Shown: positions 43,663 to 53,710, counted from the first letter of the stretch. The stretch: DNA of 64,000 bases from Streptomyces sp. NBC_00289 (GCF_041435115.1 NZ_CP108046.1:3224001-3288000); one strand, 5' to 3'. A program made the numbers and translations. Notes: generated by a model not told the origin, from the sequence alone.

Positions 43663-46600
43663 TTACGCCCGCGGCTTCTCCCGCATCTCGTACGTCGCGA
43701 TGACGTCGTCGACCTTGATGTCGTTGAAGTTGCCGAGGTTGATACCGCCCTCGAACCCTTCGCGGATCTCGGTGACGTCGTCCTTGAAGCGACGCAGACC
43801 GGAGATGTTGAGGCTCTCCGCGACCACCTTGCCGTCGCGGATGAGGCGCGCCTTGGTGTTGCGCTTGACCTCGCCCGACCGGACCAGGACACCGGCGATG
43901 TTGCCCAGCTTGGACGACTTGAAGACCTCGCGGATCTCCGCCGTGCCGAGCTCGACCTCTTCGTACTCCGGCTTGAGCATGCCCTTGAGGGCCGCTTCGA
44001 TCTCCTCGATCGCCTGGTAGATGACCGAGTAGTAGCGGACATCCACGCCTTCGCGCTCGGCCATCTGCGCGGCACGCCCCGCGGCGCGCACGTTGAAGCC
44101 GATCACGATGGCGTCCGAGCCCATCGCCAGGTCCACGTCCGACTCCGTGACCGCACCGACACCTCGGTGCAGGACGCGGATGTCGACCTCTTCGCCGACG
44201 TCGAGCTGGAGCAGCGAGGACTCGAGAGCCTCCACCGAACCGGACGCGTCGCCCTTGATGATGAGGTTGAGTTCCTGCACCAGACCGGCCTTGAGGGCCT
44301 CGTCCAGGTTCTCCAGGGAGAACCTGACACCCCGGCGGGCGAAGTTGGCGTTCCGCTCACGAGCGGCGCGCTTCTCGGCGATCTGGCGGGCCGTACGGTC
44401 CTCGTCGACGACGAGGAAGTTGTCGCCGGCGCCCGGGACGTTGGTGAGACCGAGGACGAGGACCGGGGTCGAGGGACCCGCCTCTTCCAGGTGGTCGCCC
44501 TTGTCGTCGAGCATCGCGCGGACACGACCGTACGCGTCGCCGACCACCATGGTGTCGCCGACCCGCAGGGTGCCTCGCTGGACCAGGACGGTCGCGACGG
44601 CACCACGGCCGCGGTCGAGACGGGACTCGATCGCAATACCCTGCGCGTCCTGCTCCGGGTTGGCCCGCAGGTCGAGCGAGGCGTCCGCGGTGAGGACCAC
44701 GGCCTCCAGAAGAGCCTCGATGTTCAGGCCCTGCTTGGCGGAGATGTCGACGAACATGGTGTCGCCGCCGTACTCCTCGGCCACCAGACCGAACTCGGTG
44801 AGCTGACCGCGCACCTTGGTCGGGTCGGCGCCCTCGACGTCGATCTTGTTGACCGCGACCACGATCGGCACGTCGGCCGCCTTGGCGTGGTTCAGCGCCT
44901 CGATCGTCTGGGGCATCACACCGTCGTTGGCCGCCACCACGAGGATCGCGATGTCGGTCGACTTGGCACCACGGGCACGCATGGCGGTGAACGCCTCGTG
45001 ACCCGGGGTGTCGATGAAGGTGATCTTGCGCTCTTCGTCGTTGACCTGAGTCGTGACCTGGTACGCACCGATGTGCTGGGTGATACCGCCGGCCTCGCCC
45101 GCGACGACGTTCGTCTTGCGGATGGTGTCGAGGAGGCGGGTCTTGCCGTGGTCGACGTGACCCATGACGGTCACGACCGGCGGACGCGCGACGAGGAACT
45201 CCTCGCCACCCTCGTCCTCGCCGAACTCGATGTCGAAGGACTCGAGCAGCTCGCGGTCCTCCTCCTCGGGGCTGACGATCTCGAGGACGAAGTTCATCTC
45301 GTCCGCGAGGAGCTTCAGCGTCTCGTCGGAGACGGACTGCGTGGCGGTGACCATCTCGCCGAGGTTCATCATCACGCCGACGAGCGACGCCGGGTTGGCG
45401 CCGATCTTCTCCGCGAAGTCGGTGAGGGAGGCACCGCGCGACAGGCGGACGGACTGTCCGTTGCCGCGAGGCAGCATCACGCCGCCGACCGACGGGGCCT
45501 GCATGGCCTCGTACTCCTGGCGCCTCTGCCGCTTCGACTTGCGACCGCGACGCGCGGGACCACCGGGACGGCCGAAGGCGCCCTGCGTGCCACCACGGCC
45601 ACCCGGACCACCGGGACGACCGCCGAAGCCGGGACGGCCACCGCCGCCACCGGGAGCACCGGGACGACCGGCGAAGCCGCCACCGCCACCGGGAGCACCG
45701 GGACGACCGGCGAAGCCGCCGCCGCCACCGCCGCCACCGGGACGACCGGCGAAGCCGCCGCCACCGGGACGACCGCCGCCGCCGGGACCGCCGCCGGGAC
45801 GACCGCCGCCACCGGGACCACGGCCGCCGGGGCCGCCGCCGGGACGCGGGGTGCCCGCGGCCGGACGCTGCGGCATCATGCCGGGGTTCGGACGGTTGCC
45901 GCCTGGGCCGCCGCCGGGACGCGGAGCGCCACCGGGACCACCCTGCGGACGAGGCATGCCGCCCGGAGAGGGACGGGCACCGCCCTGCGGACGCGGAGCG
46001 CCGCCGGGACCGCCCTGGGGGCGAGGACCGCGGTCCTGACCCGCGCCCTGCGGACGCGGAGCGCCGCCCGGGGCACCGCCGGGACCGCCGGGTCGGGGCG
46101 CGCCGCCCGGCCGGGGGGCCTGCGGGCGCGCCATGCCGGTGGAGCCACCGGAGGTGAAGGGGTTGTTGCCCGGGCGGGGCCCGGTCGGACGAGCACCACC
46201 GGGACGCGGCGACTGGCCGGCGGGACGCGGAGCGCCCTGACGGTCACCGCGCTCGGGACGGTCGCCACGGCCCTGGCCGCCCTGGCCGGGACCGGCCGGA
46301 CGGGCACCGCCCGGACGCGGGGCGCCGGAACGGTCGCCACCACGGTCGGCGGCCGGACGCGGAGCGCCGGGACGCGGAGCGGAGGAGGCCGGTGCGGCGG
46401 GAGCCGACGGGGGCGCCGTGAACTCGGGCACGGCCGGAGCCGGAGACGCCGGAGCGGGCTTCGGCGCGGGCTTCGGACCCGGACGCGGGCCCGAGGAGGC
46501 CGGAGACGCCGGGGTGACCGGAGCCGCGGCGGGCGCCTCGGCCGGCTTCGGGGCCGGCGGGCGCGGGGCGGCCGGACGGGCCGCCTGTGCGGGAGAGGGG

Positions 46601-46815
46601 GCGCCCGGCCTCGCCGGGGCAGCCTTGCGTGCGGGGGCGGACTTGCCGCCTCCGTTGCCCTGCTGGAGGGCGTCAGTCAGTTTGCGTACTACGGGCGCCT
46701 CGATCGTCGAGGACGCCGAACGGACGAATTCACCGAGTTCCTGGAGCTTGGCCATGACGACCTTGCTCTCCACCCCGAACTCCTTGGCGAGTTCGTATAC
46801 CCGGACCTTAGCCAC
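43663..46815 (-). CDS. infB: Translation initiation factor IF-2
   Basis: Protein of 1050 aa. Residues 1-55 are the IF2 N-terminal helical domain ([21 protein letters not shown]). About 55-440 is a low-complexity Pro/Gly/Arg/Ala arm typical of actinobacteria, ending in a Gly-rich GGGGGRPG stretch; a second IF2_N domain is at about 455-510. The GTPase domain begins near 550 with GHVDHGKT (Lys558), DTPGHEAF and NKID; domains II-IV follow. GTG start at 46815, 5 nt after AAGGAG. It brings fMet-tRNA to the 30S subunit. It lies 162 bp after ylxR. Confidence 0.97.
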   Translation of the reverse strand: MAKVRVYELAKEFGVESKVVMAKLQELGEFVRSASSTIEAPVVRKLTDALQQGNGGGKSAPARKAAPARPGAPSPAQAARPAAPRPPAPKPAEAPAAAPVTPASPASSGPRPGPKPAPKPAPASPAPAVPEFTAPPSAPAAPASSAPRPGAPRPAADRGGDRSGAPRPGGARPAGPGQGGQGRGDRPERGDRQGAPRPAGQSPRPGGARPTGPRPGNNPFTSGGSTGMARPQAPRPGGAPRPGGPGGAPGGAPRPQGAGQDRGPRPQGGPGGAPRPQGGARPSPGGMPRPQGGPGGAPRPGGGPGGNRPNPGMMPQRPAAGTPRPGGGPGGRGPGGGGRPGGGPGGGGRPGGGGFAGRPGGGGGGGGFAGRPGAPGGGGGFAGRPGAPGGGGGRPGFGGRPGGPGGRGGTQGAFGRPGGPARRGRKSKRQRRQEYEAMQAPSVGGVMLPRGNGQSVRLSRGASLTDFAEKIGANPASLVGVMMNLGEMVTATQSVSDETLKLLADEMNFVLEIVSPEEEDRELLESFDIEFGEDEGGEEFLVARPPVVTVMGHVDHGKTRLLDTIRKTNVVAGEAGGITQHIGAYQVTTQVNDEERKITFIDTPGHEAFTAMRARGAKSTDIAILVVAANDGVMPQTIEALNHAKAADVPIVVAVNKIDVEGADPTKVRGQLTEFGLVAEEYGGDTMFVDISAKQGLNIEALLEAVVLTADASLDLRANPEQDAQGIAIESRLDRGRGAVATVLVQRGTLRVGDTMVVGDAYGRVRAMLDDKGDHLEEAGPSTPVLVLGLTNVPGAGDNFLVVDEDRTARQIAEKRAARERNANFARRGVRFSLENLDEALKAGLVQELNLIIKGDASGSVEALESSLLQLDVGEEVDIRVLHRGVGAVTESDVDLAMGSDAIVIGFNVRAAGRAAQMAEREGVDVRYYSVIYQAIEEIEAALKGMLKPEYEEVELGTAEIREVFKSSKLGNIAGVLVRSGEVKRNTKARLIRDGKVVAESLNISGLRRFKDDVTEIREGFEGGINLGNFNDIKVDDVIATYEMREKPRA

Positions 46816-46977
46816 TTCGCTCCTTTTAGGTCCGGGTTGCGTCCGGACCGTCGCTACTTCATGGGCGTACTCATCGCGTGCTCATCGAGTGCTCATCGCA
46901 ATCTCGACCTACTTCCAACTCGCGGAATACCAGGGCCGCGCGGGGCTCCGCGCGACGCTTCGTACGGTGTTGCCTGC

Positions 46978-47259
46978 TCAGCAACTTTCTGTCTGCTCGA
47001 CGTACCGGCGCAACACCTTTGTGTCGAGCGCTCCCGGGGCGCGCAACGCCCGTGGAAACGCCCGGCGGCGTACCGCCTGGTCGAGACAGACCAGGGCGGG
47101 GTGTACATACGCACCCCGGCCGGGCAGCGTACCGCGTGGATCAGGAACGCATGCGTTCTTGATCGCCACGATGCGCAGCAGATCGTTCTTGACCGCTCGC
47201 TCCCGACACCCCACACAGGTGCGTTCAGGGCATGCACGGGCGTGCGTCCGGCCAGACAC
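46978..47259 (-). CDS. ylxR: YlxR-family RNA-binding protein (DUF448)
   Basis: Protein of 93 aa with the YlxR signature: RTCVGCRER near the N-terminus and GRGAYVHPALVCLDQAVRRRAFPRA. The structurally known homologue has a positively charged RNA-binding groove; in some Firmicutes it binds the RNase P RNA. GTG start at 47259. It lies between nusA and infB, 90 bp after nusA, the usual context. Confidence 0.92.
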   Translation of the reverse strand: MSGRTHARACPERTCVGCRERAVKNDLLRIVAIKNACVPDPRGTLPGRGAYVHPALVCLDQAVRRRAFPRALRAPGALDTKVLRRYVEQTESC

Positions 47260-47349
47260 TGTTAAGTCTACCTCCCCGTACGGACCTCACCCCTTTGGGG
47301 CAGGATTCGAACGGTTGTTGTCGTGATCTCAGCCACTGCGGGCCGAGAT

Positions 47350-48336
47350 CTATTCCTCAGGCTGTTCGGTGTCCGGACGGATGTCGATCCGCCAGCCGGT
47401 CAGCCGGGCCGCCAGCCGGGCGTTCTGCCCTTCCTTGCCGATCGCCAGCGACAGCTGGTAGTCCGGCACCGTCACGCGCGCGGAGCGGGCCCCGAGGTCG
47501 ACGACCTCCACCTTGGAGACCCGGGCCGGGGACAGCGCGTTCGCCACCATCTCGGCCGGGTCGTCCGACCAGTCGACGATGTCGATCTTCTCGCCGTTCA
47601 GCTCGCCCATGACGTTGCGCACCCGGCCGCCCATGGGGCCGATGCAGGCACCCTTGGCGTTCAGACCCGAACGGGTGGACCTGACGGCGATCTTCGTGCG
47701 GTGACCGGCCTCACGCGCGATGGCGGCGATCTCCACCGAGCCGTCGGCGATCTCCGGCACCTCCAGGGCGAAGAGCTTCTTCACCAGGTTGGGGTGCGTG
47801 CGCGAGAGGGTCACGGACGGACCGCGGACCCCCTTCGCCACCCGGACGACGTACGACCGGAGGCGCAGGCCGTGCGCGTACGTCTCGCCCGGCACCTGCT
47901 CCTGCACGGGCAGGATGGCCTCGAGCTTGCCGATGTCCACGAGCACGTTCTTCGGGTCGCGCCCCTGCTGGACCACACCGGTGACGATGTCGCCCTCGCG
48001 GCCGGCGTACTCGCCGAGCGTCGCGTCGTCCTCGGCGTCGCGCAGCCGCTGCAGGATGACCTGCTTGGCGGTGGTGGCGGCGATACGGCCGAAGTCGGAC
48101 GGGGTGTCGTCGAACTCCCGGGCCTCCTGGCCCTCCTCGAGGTCCTGGGGGTCCTCCTTCGCCCACACGGTCACATGGCCGGTCTCCCGGCTGAGCTCCA
48201 CGCGCGCGTGACGGCGGCTTCCCTCGGTGCGGTGGTAGGCGATGAGGAGGGCCGCCTCGATCGCCTCGACCAGCAGGTCGAAGGAGATCTCCTTCTCCCG
48301 CACCAAGCCCCGCAGGGCACTCATGTCGATGTCCAC
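47350..48336 (-). CDS. nusA: Transcription termination/antitermination factor NusA
   Basis: Protein of 328 aa: N-terminal RNA-polymerase-binding domain (1-105), S1 domain (about 108-180), KH1 (about 185-260; [23 protein letters not shown]) and KH2 (about 262-325; [20 protein letters not shown]). No acidic C-terminal repeats, as in other actinobacteria. The GTG at 48336 starts 2 nt after the rimP stop and is served by GAGGAGG about 7 nt upstream, which lies within the end of rimP. Confidence 0.96.
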   Translation of the reverse strand: MDIDMSALRGLVREKEISFDLLVEAIEAALLIAYHRTEGSRRHARVELSRETGHVTVWAKEDPQDLEEGQEAREFDDTPSDFGRIAATTAKQVILQRLRDAEDDATLGEYAGREGDIVTGVVQQGRDPKNVLVDIGKLEAILPVQEQVPGETYAHGLRLRSYVVRVAKGVRGPSVTLSRTHPNLVKKLFALEVPEIADGSVEIAAIAREAGHRTKIAVRSTRSGLNAKGACIGPMGGRVRNVMGELNGEKIDIVDWSDDPAEMVANALSPARVSKVEVVDLGARSARVTVPDYQLSLAIGKEGQNARLAARLTGWRIDIRPDTEQPEE

Positions 48337-48338
48337 GG

Positions 48339-48863
48339 CTACGCCTCCTCCTCTTCTTCCTTCATGCTCTTGTCGCTGTCCTTGTCGTCCTTGCGGTTGA
48401 ACTCCACCTGGACGCGGGCCTTGTCGATGTCCTCGAAGGCGAGTCCGCGGGCGGTGGCCTTGCGGCCCTTCACACCGGGCACCTCGAGTTCGAGACCGTC
48501 GTCGCCGACCTTCAGAATGCGGGCGACCAGCTCGTCGCCCCCGGTCAGCTGGAACCTCACCAGCCGTCCCGTGGCGCGTTCGTAGTGCCGGCGTTCCTTG
48601 AGGAGGCGTTCCGCACCGGGCGTGCCGACCTCGAGGGTGTACTCGCCCGCGCCCATCGCGTCCGTCTCGTCGAGCTTCGCCGAGAGCGCGCGGCTCACAT
48701 CGGCGATCTGGTCCAGGTCGGCACCCGAGTCGGAGTCGACGACGACGCGCAGCACACGCTTGCGGCCCACCGAGTCGACCGCGATCTCCTCGAGATCCAG
48801 GCCCTGGGAGCTGACGAGCGGTTCCAGGAGCTCTCGCAGCCTCTCGCTCTGGGTGGTGCTCAT
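48339..48863 (-). CDS. rimP: Ribosome maturation factor RimP
   Basis: Protein of 174 aa that assists 30S assembly. It has the RimP N-domain (about 8-85; [21 protein letters not shown]) with the [16 protein letters not shown] and [15 protein letters not shown] segments, and a C-terminal SH3-like domain (about 90-150). It ends in a Lys/Asp/Glu-rich tail. ATG at 48863 follows GAGGAG by 8 nt; the frame's long upstream extension is not coding. First gene of the rimP-nusA-ylxR-infB unit, divergent from a lipoprotein gene. Confidence 0.95.
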   Translation of the reverse strand: MSTTQSERLRELLEPLVSSQGLDLEEIAVDSVGRKRVLRVVVDSDSGADLDQIADVSRALSAKLDETDAMGAGEYTLEVGTPGAERLLKERRHYERATGRLVRFQLTGGDELVARILKVGDDGLELEVPGVKGRKATARGLAFEDIDKARVQVEFNRKDDKDSDKSMKEEEEEA

Positions 48864-49144
48864 CCGGGTGACTCCTCGGCCGCGTGTGCTGTTGTTGGGA
48901 ACGTCGCGTGTCTGGTCAAAGGGTATCCGGTCCACAGGTGTGTTGCCGTCCACCGGCCGCCCACGGGCCGCCCGTCGGGCGCCCGTCCCGCGTCCGCCGG
49001 GCCGGGTCGCGCGTCCGTACGGCGTCCGGCGCGGTGCGGGTGGTGCCGCTGGGTGGTGCCGGGCGGGTCCGCGGGTACCGTGATCACGGGCGGGCCGCCC
49101 CGCCTGGAGTTTCCTTCGTACGAACTTCCCCGAGGACGTCTGCC

Positions 49145-49726
49145 GTGCCGTTCCCCCCACCCCCGCATGCCCTTCCCGGGCCGCGGCGAAGAACCCTGCT
49201 CGCCTCCGCCGCGGGCGCCGCCCTTCTCGTGGGCTGCTCCGCCGCGTCCGAGGAGTCCGCCGGCACGAGCGGCAGCCAGTCGGCCGCCCAGCGGGCACGC
49301 GCGCGTGCGGCCCGCGACAGCGGCGGGCTGTTGCGCTCCTACGAGGCGGTGCTCGCCGTGCATCCGGCGCTGGCGGAGCGGCTGGGACCGTTGCGGGCGG
49401 AGGTGGTGCGGCACGTGGAGGCGTTCGGCGGGAGCGCGGCGGCCGGACCGTCCGGTACGGCGTCCCCGGCGGACCCCACGCCCCCCTCCACCGCCGCTTC
49501 CTCGGCCGATCCGTCGGCCGCCCCCTCCCGCGCGTCGGCCGCGTTGGCCGCCGTACCGGCGAGGGAGAAGGACGCCCTGGCGCAGCTCGCCGCCGCCGAG
49601 CGCGCGCTCGCGGACCGGCGGGCCGCAGCCCTGCTGGACCTGCCGGGCGAGCTGGCGCGGCTGCTGGCCTCGGCGGCGGCGGCCGGGGCGGCGCACGCGT
49701 ATCTGCTGACGGAGGGGGCCCGGTGA
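49145..49726 (+). CDS. Tat-type lipoprotein
   Basis: Protein of 193 aa. The N-terminus has a twin-arginine signal with a lipobox: RRRTLLASAAGAALLVGC, with the lipid-modified Cys near residue 32. The mature part is helical and Ala/Arg-rich, interrupted by a Ser/Pro/Thr/Ala linker (about 100-135). GTG start at 49145, GAGG 9 nt upstream. Its stop overlaps the start of the next gene (GTGA), so the two are translationally coupled and probably work together at the membrane surface. From memory, S. coelicolor has the same pair next to rimP. Function unknown. Confidence 0.8.
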   Translation: MPFPPPPHALPGPRRRTLLASAAGAALLVGCSAASEESAGTSGSQSAAQRARARAARDSGGLLRSYEAVLAVHPALAERLGPLRAEVVRHVEAFGGSAAAGPSGTASPADPTPPSTAASSADPSAAPSRASAALAAVPAREKDALAQLAAAERALADRRAAALLDLPGELARLLASAAAAGAAHAYLLTEGAR

Positions 49727-50187
49727 GCGGGACGAACGACGAGGAACTGCGCGCGCTTCAGGCCGCGTTGGCGGCCGAGCACGCGGCGGTCTACGGCTAC
49801 GGCGTGGTCGGCGGACGCGTCCGTGAGGAGCGGCGGGTGGAGGCCCGGGCGGCATACGACGCGCACCGGGCGCGACGCGACGCACTGGTGCGCGCGGTGC
49901 GCGACCTGGGCGGCAGGCCCGAGGCCGCGGCGGCGGCGTACGCGCTGCCCTTCCCGGTGCCGGACCCGGCCGCGGCGGTGCGGCTCGCCGCCGAGCTGGA
50001 GGACCGGGTGGCCGGCGTCTACTCCGACCTGGTGCGGGCGGCCGGGGCGGGGCAGCGGCGCACGGCCGCCGAGGCGCTTCGGGAGGCGGCGGTGCGCGCG
50101 GTGCGCTGGCGCGGCGAGAGCGTAGCCTTCCCTGGTCTCGCCGAGCGGGCCGGCACCGGCACGCCGTCGGTGTCGCCGACGGCGTAA
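49723..50187 (+). CDS. Ferritin-like domain protein (DUF4439)
   Basis: Protein of 154 aa, almost wholly helical: LRALQAALAAEHAAVYGYGVVGGRV and ELEDRVAGVYSDLVRAA are typical of the DUF4439 four-helix ferritin-like fold. The helices keep a Glu-x2-His-like pair (AEHAAVYGYG) that could bind metal, but a complete di-iron site is not evident. GTG start overlaps the lipoprotein stop. No signal peptide: it is probably cytoplasmic, unless exported with its partner. Function unknown. Confidence 0.82.
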   Translation: MSGTNDEELRALQAALAAEHAAVYGYGVVGGRVREERRVEARAAYDAHRARRDALVRAVRDLGGRPEAAAAAYALPFPVPDPAAAVRLAAELEDRVAGVYSDLVRAAGAGQRRTAAEALREAAVRAVRWRGESVAFPGLAERAGTGTPSVSPTA

Positions 50188-50258
50188 GGCGTAGGGCCCA
50201 GCGGACGTACGGCTCCGCGGGCACGGCTCGACACGTAGGGGAAGGGAACGACTCGCGC

Positions 50259-51167
50259 ATGGCTTTCGAACCGCCACGGCGTCTGGCGAGGGCACTCGGT
50301 GAGAGCGCACCGGCCGGTGACGAGTGGGTGGAGAAGCTGCCCGAGGCCGTCCGACAGGCCCTGGCGCAACGCGAGTTGACCGTCGAACGGGTCCAGGTGC
50401 CCGGCGGGCGCAGCAGTCTGGTGGTGCTCGTGCGACGAGCGGACGGAACGCCCGCCGTGCTCAAACTCGCCCCGCCCCGGGCCCGGCCGGAGAGCGAGCG
50501 GGCCGCACTCGCGCACTGGGCCGGCACCGGTGCCGTACAGCTGCTGGACGAGGCCTCGGCCGACGGTGCGCTGCTCCTTGAGCGGCTGCACCCGGATGTG
50601 TCGGTGCGGTCGCTGCCGGAGGCCAAGGCGCTGCTCGAGGCGGCCGGGACACTGCGCCGGCTGTGGGTGGAACCTCCCGGCGGAGAGGACGCCCATCCGT
50701 TCGAGAGCGTGGCCGGGCGGACCGGGCGGCAGGCCGAGGCGATGCGGGCGAGTGCCGACGCCGACGCCGAGCTGGCGCCGCTGGTGGACGTCGCACTCGC
50801 GGCGCGCGCGGAGCTGCTGGCCGCGCCGCCCGAGCACCGGCTGCTGCACGGCACGTTCCGGCAGAGCAAGGTGCTCGCCGCCGAGCGGATGCCGTGGCTG
50901 GCCGTGGGCCCCGATCCGGTCGTCGGTGAGTGCGCCTTCGACCTGGCCCGCCTGGTCCGCGACCGGGTCGAGGACCTCATCGCCTCACCGTCCGGGGCGA
51001 CGACGACCCGGCGCCGGGTGAAGCGGCTCGCGGAGTCGCTGGAGCTGGACCAGGACCGGCTGCGCGGCTGGACGCTGTTCCGGGCGGTGGAGTCGGGGGT
51101 GCGGGCGCGCCGGGTGGGGCGGGCGCAGGACGCCGAGCTGCTGTTGGAGTTCGCGAGCTGGCTGTAG
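50259..51167 (+). CDS. APH(6)-like phosphotransferase fold protein lacking catalytic residues
   Basis: Protein of 302 aa with the fold of streptomycin 6-phosphotransferase/aminoglycoside kinases: ATP-lysine strand PAVLKL (Lys69), a helical C-lobe, then RLLHGTFRQSKVLAAERMPW...VVGECAFDLARLV (about 194-233). An active enzyme has HGDLHHGN and IDPK here; this protein has HGT (Thr199 for the catalytic Asp), Lys204 for the Asn, and VGPD for the metal-binding Asp. It is probably a pseudokinase and not a resistance gene. ATG at 50259. It follows the ferritin-like gene by 71 bp on the same strand. Confidence 0.75.
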   Translation: MAFEPPRRLARALGESAPAGDEWVEKLPEAVRQALAQRELTVERVQVPGGRSSLVVLVRRADGTPAVLKLAPPRARPESERAALAHWAGTGAVQLLDEASADGALLLERLHPDVSVRSLPEAKALLEAAGTLRRLWVEPPGGEDAHPFESVAGRTGRQAEAMRASADADAELAPLVDVALAARAELLAAPPEHRLLHGTFRQSKVLAAERMPWLAVGPDPVVGECAFDLARLVRDRVEDLIASPSGATTTRRRVKRLAESLELDQDRLRGWTLFRAVESGVRARRVGRAQDAELLLEFASWL

Positions 51168-51223
51168 CGGCACCGGGGCGGGCCGCCGGGTCGTCCGGGC
51201 CGCGACCGCGCGCCGCGGACGGG

Positions 51224-51266
51224 ACAGCGCTCCCCTGCTGGAGATCTCCCCGCAGGGGAGCGCTGT
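51224..51266. terminator. Convergent terminator
   Basis: A 15-bp perfect stem ACAGCGCTCCCCTGC / GCAGGGGAGCGCTGT with a 13-nt loop, between the APH-like gene (plus) and the following minus-strand operon. Confidence 0.85.
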
Positions 51267-51342
51267 GGGTCCGGCCGACGTGCCTCCCGAGCCTGCCGAC
51301 CGGAGTTTGGCGGGGTGGTTCGACGAAGCCCGTCGCGCGCGA

Positions 51343-51933
51343 TCAGTGCTCGGTGGAACGCGCCTGCGGCCGCATCTCGGCGGGGGCCGCGAACAGACTC
51401 CCCTCGAAGGCCAGCAGGCGGGTGTGAGTGCGGATGTGGGCCGCCTGCTCCAGGGCGGTGGGGCCGTCCCGTCGCAGGTGGCCCGTGGTGCGCTCCGTGT
51501 ACGGGACATGCCGGAACAGCGGGAGGTCCCTGGGGGGAAGACGCCAGGACAACTGACGTCCCCCGGCCACGAGTCGCAGCAGGTGCGTGCCGTCCGGTCC
51601 GACGCCGACCGCCGGAGTGACGACCGCGCTCGACGGGTGCAGCGCCGCCAGCCAGGCGAGGAGGTGAGCGCGTTCGAACGAGACGCGGGTCAACTCCCGT
51701 TCGAAGGAATCGGCATGGCGCTGCCAGCGGGCCAACTCCTGGCGGCAGCCGTCCAGGTCCGGGGAGAAGTCGTGTCGTGGCACGGTCCGCTGCCGGGGAG
51801 CGCGACCGCGCGACCCGAGGAGGCGGAGCAGGGCGGCCATGCGGCCGACGGGACGTGCGGCTCGGGAGCGGCGGTGCCGGGGGCCGTCGGACGCGGGCTC
51901 TTCGGGCGGACGGCCCGCCGAGGGTGCGGACAT
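51343..51933 (-). CDS. Unknown protein at the end of the ECF-Wbl operon
   Basis: Protein of 196 aa with no family I recognise. Residues 1-60 are Arg/Pro/Ser-rich and probably disordered; a charged helix (about 60-105; RQELARWQRHADSFERELTRVSFER) could form a coiled coil; a mixed alpha/beta part follows, with VGPDGTHLLRLVAGGRQLSWRLPP. ATG at 51933 follows GGAG by 8 nt, 29 bp after the WhiB-like gene, so it is most likely the fourth gene of that operon. No signal or membrane segment. Confidence 0.65.
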   Translation of the reverse strand: MSAPSAGRPPEEPASDGPRHRRSRAARPVGRMAALLRLLGSRGRAPRQRTVPRHDFSPDLDGCRQELARWQRHADSFERELTRVSFERAHLLAWLAALHPSSAVVTPAVGVGPDGTHLLRLVAGGRQLSWRLPPRDLPLFRHVPYTERTTGHLRRDGPTALEQAAHIRTHTRLLAFEGSLFAAPAEMRPQARSTEH

Positions 51934-51962
51934 GAGGTACTCCGGTGGCGGTGAACGAGGGA

Positions 51963-52520
51963 TCACTTCCGGGGCGGACCACTGGGTGTCCCGGCCGGGC
52001 CCCGCGGGCGGTCGCTGCCGCGGGCGGCTTCTTTGCGGCCACGGGTGGAGCCGGTGCGGCGGTAGCGGCCGGCGCTTCGCGCGTTGGCGAGACGGCAGGC
52101 CTCGTCGACGGGCTCCCGCAGGCGCAGATGCCTTTGGTAGGCCGCCCGGGTCCCGCACGGTGCGGGCTGCCCCCGGGGCACTCCGGCCGGCGTGCGCGGC
52201 TCCTCGGGAGCGGCGGGCGGCCCCTGCCGCGACTGGTCCGACTGACGTTCCAGGGCGTAACGCTGAGGTCCGGTCAGGCCGGCGATGACACCGTCGCGGT
52301 GACACTTGGGCAGTCCCCTCTCGCGTACGAGCACGGCGGCCCGGCAGTGAGCGAGCACCGGACAGTCCGCGCAGATGGCAACGGCACGGGACGAGGACCG
52401 GCGGGAGAACCACAACTCCGCGTCCTGGTGCCGGCAGGCGGCGCTCGACTCCCACGCCCGGGTGCCCCCGTCCGCCCCTTCCCCGGCCCCGGTCGGCCCC
52501 CTCGACCGACCGGCGCTCAT
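51963..52520 (-). CDS. WhiB-like iron-sulfur protein
   Basis: Protein of 185 aa with a Wbl domain at about 22-95: cysteines 29, 50, 53 and 59 in the spacing C-x20-C-x2-C-x5-C (AACRHQD, ICADCPVLAHCR), which bind a [4Fe-4S] cluster, followed by GVIAGLTGPQR in place of the usual G(V/I)WGG turn. Wbl proteins bind sigma factors and control development or stress genes. About 90 residues of basic, disordered tail follow (RGRKEAARGSDRPRG), unusual for housekeeping Wbls. The start ATG at 52520 overlaps the preceding stop (TGATGA), so it is coupled to the upstream gene. Its partner could be the ECF sigma factor of the same operon. Confidence 0.85.
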   Translation of the reverse strand: MSAGRSRGPTGAGEGADGGTRAWESSAACRHQDAELWFSRRSSSRAVAICADCPVLAHCRAAVLVRERGLPKCHRDGVIAGLTGPQRYALERQSDQSRQGPPAAPEEPRTPAGVPRGQPAPCGTRAAYQRHLRLREPVDEACRLANARSAGRYRRTGSTRGRKEAARGSDRPRGPAGTPSGPPRK

Positions 52521-53710
52521 CAGGCCGGCCCGGCCGGGCCGGCCGCCGGTCCCGACGGTACGAGTGGTCCGAACGGTTCCGCCCAGGCCGGCCGAGGCGG
52601 CGGTGCCGTCGGCTCCACCGGTGCCGACTGCGACACCGGTTCGGGTTCGGGTTCCCGTTCTCGTTCCGGGCCCGGCAGGCTCGGGATCGTCCGCAGGTTC
52701 CGCGGATCCGGGGCGGGTCGCGGGTCCGGCATCGCCCGCGGTTGCGGTGCGTCCGCACCCACTCCCGCCTCCGACACGTCCACCATCGCCCACGCTCCGC
52801 GCACGTCCGGCGGTGTCCGCGGTACGGCGCTCGGTGTCCCCGGTACGGCGCTCGGCGTCCGCGATACGGCGCTGTGCGTCCGCGATACGGCGCTCGGCAC
52901 GGCCACGTCCGGCAGTGCCGCCGGATCCGTGGTGTCCGGCGGAGCCGACGGCGTGGGCGGTGCCGGTGGGATTCCCGCCGGACCGGGGGCCGGGCTGTCG
53001 TCGTCGGCCCTCACCGGCGACAACGTCCCCAGGTATGCGACCACGTTGGCCAGGGAGCACCGCTCGGGCCGGCCGTCCAGGGACATCAGAGGCATGCCGT
53101 CGCTGCTCCGACGGCCCTGGAAGTACCAGACACCCCCGTACGCGTCGCGCTGCGGTAAGGCCAGGTCGTACAGGGTCTCGCCGATCCGGAACGGACGCTT
53201 CTCCTCTCCCGTCGTCACCTTCGGCGGTGCCGCGGGGGCGCTGAGTGCCACCACCGTCACCCCGACGCCGTCGCGTTCCCCCTCGCCCGTCAGTGTGTGG
53301 GGCTCGGTCCGCTCTCCGACGACCGCGATGCCGAAGTACGAACGCCAGCGCTCCCATTGGGCCGAGCCGTCGACGCGGAGCAGGACCCGCAGCCGGTCGC
53401 CCTCGACGCGGACGTCGTGCGGACCGGGGTGGCTGTCCAGGTGCCGTTCGACGGCGCGCGCGACGTGACGCGCCCGTTCGCAGGAGGTGTCCCAGCTCAG
53501 TGCCTGCCGCTCCAGTTCGGTGACCGGCCGTGCGGTGCGGGACCAGCCGCCGTCCGGTGTCCGGTACAGCACCACGCCGAAGGAACGCTCGGGGTCGACG
53601 AGAAGACGGGCCGAGTCCAACGCGTGCGCGACGGCCGCCGCCTGTTCGGTCCGGACGGTCGCCAGCACCGTGCGGATCACGCGCGCGGCGTGGGGGACGT
53701 TCCCGTTCAC
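52520..53710 (-). CDS. Unknown protein between ECF sigma factor and WhiB-like gene
   Basis: Protein of 396 aa. The N-terminal part (1-95; (M)NGNVPHAARVIRTVLATVRTEQ) is helical, about 95-230 looks globular (RVLLRVDGSAQWERWRSYFGI, YGGVWYFQGRRSSDGMPL), and 240-396 is a Pro/Ser/Thr/Ala/Glu-rich disordered tail with repeated SAV(S/P)(R/G)T units. The GTG start overlaps the ECF stop (GTGA). Proteins starting NVPHA-x-VIRT occur in other streptomycetes as uncharacterised ORFs. It has no membrane span, so it is not a classical membrane anti-sigma factor, but position and coupling make it a candidate cytoplasmic partner of the sigma factor. Confidence 0.7.
   Translation of the reverse strand: MNGNVPHAARVIRTVLATVRTEQAAAVAHALDSARLLVDPERSFGVVLYRTPDGGWSRTARPVTELERQALSWDTSCERARHVARAVERHLDSHPGPHDVRVEGDRLRVLLRVDGSAQWERWRSYFGIAVVGERTEPHTLTGEGERDGVGVTVVALSAPAAPPKVTTGEEKRPFRIGETLYDLALPQRDAYGGVWYFQGRRSSDGMPLMSLDGRPERCSLANVVAYLGTLSPVRADDDSPAPGPAGIPPAPPTPSAPPDTTDPAALPDVAVPSAVSRTHSAVSRTPSAVPGTPSAVPRTPPDVRGAWAMVDVSEAGVGADAPQPRAMPDPRPAPDPRNLRTIPSLPGPEREREPEPEPVSQSAPVEPTAPPPRPAWAEPFGPLVPSGPAAGPAGPA

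Noticed and set aside
45480..46400. Gly/Arg/Pro-rich repeats of infB as a separate PE_PGRS-like or collagen-like element
   Set aside because: In frame with IF-2 and typical of actinobacterial IF-2 linkers.
50259..51167. Aminoglycoside resistance gene
   Set aside because: Fold fits APH(6), but catalytic Asp, Asn and metal Asp are replaced, so resistance activity is unlikely.
51963..53357. 464-codon frame fused to the WhiB-like protein
   Set aside because: The upstream 279 codons are a shadow of the 396-aa gene in another frame; the Wbl start at 52520 is coupled to the preceding stop.
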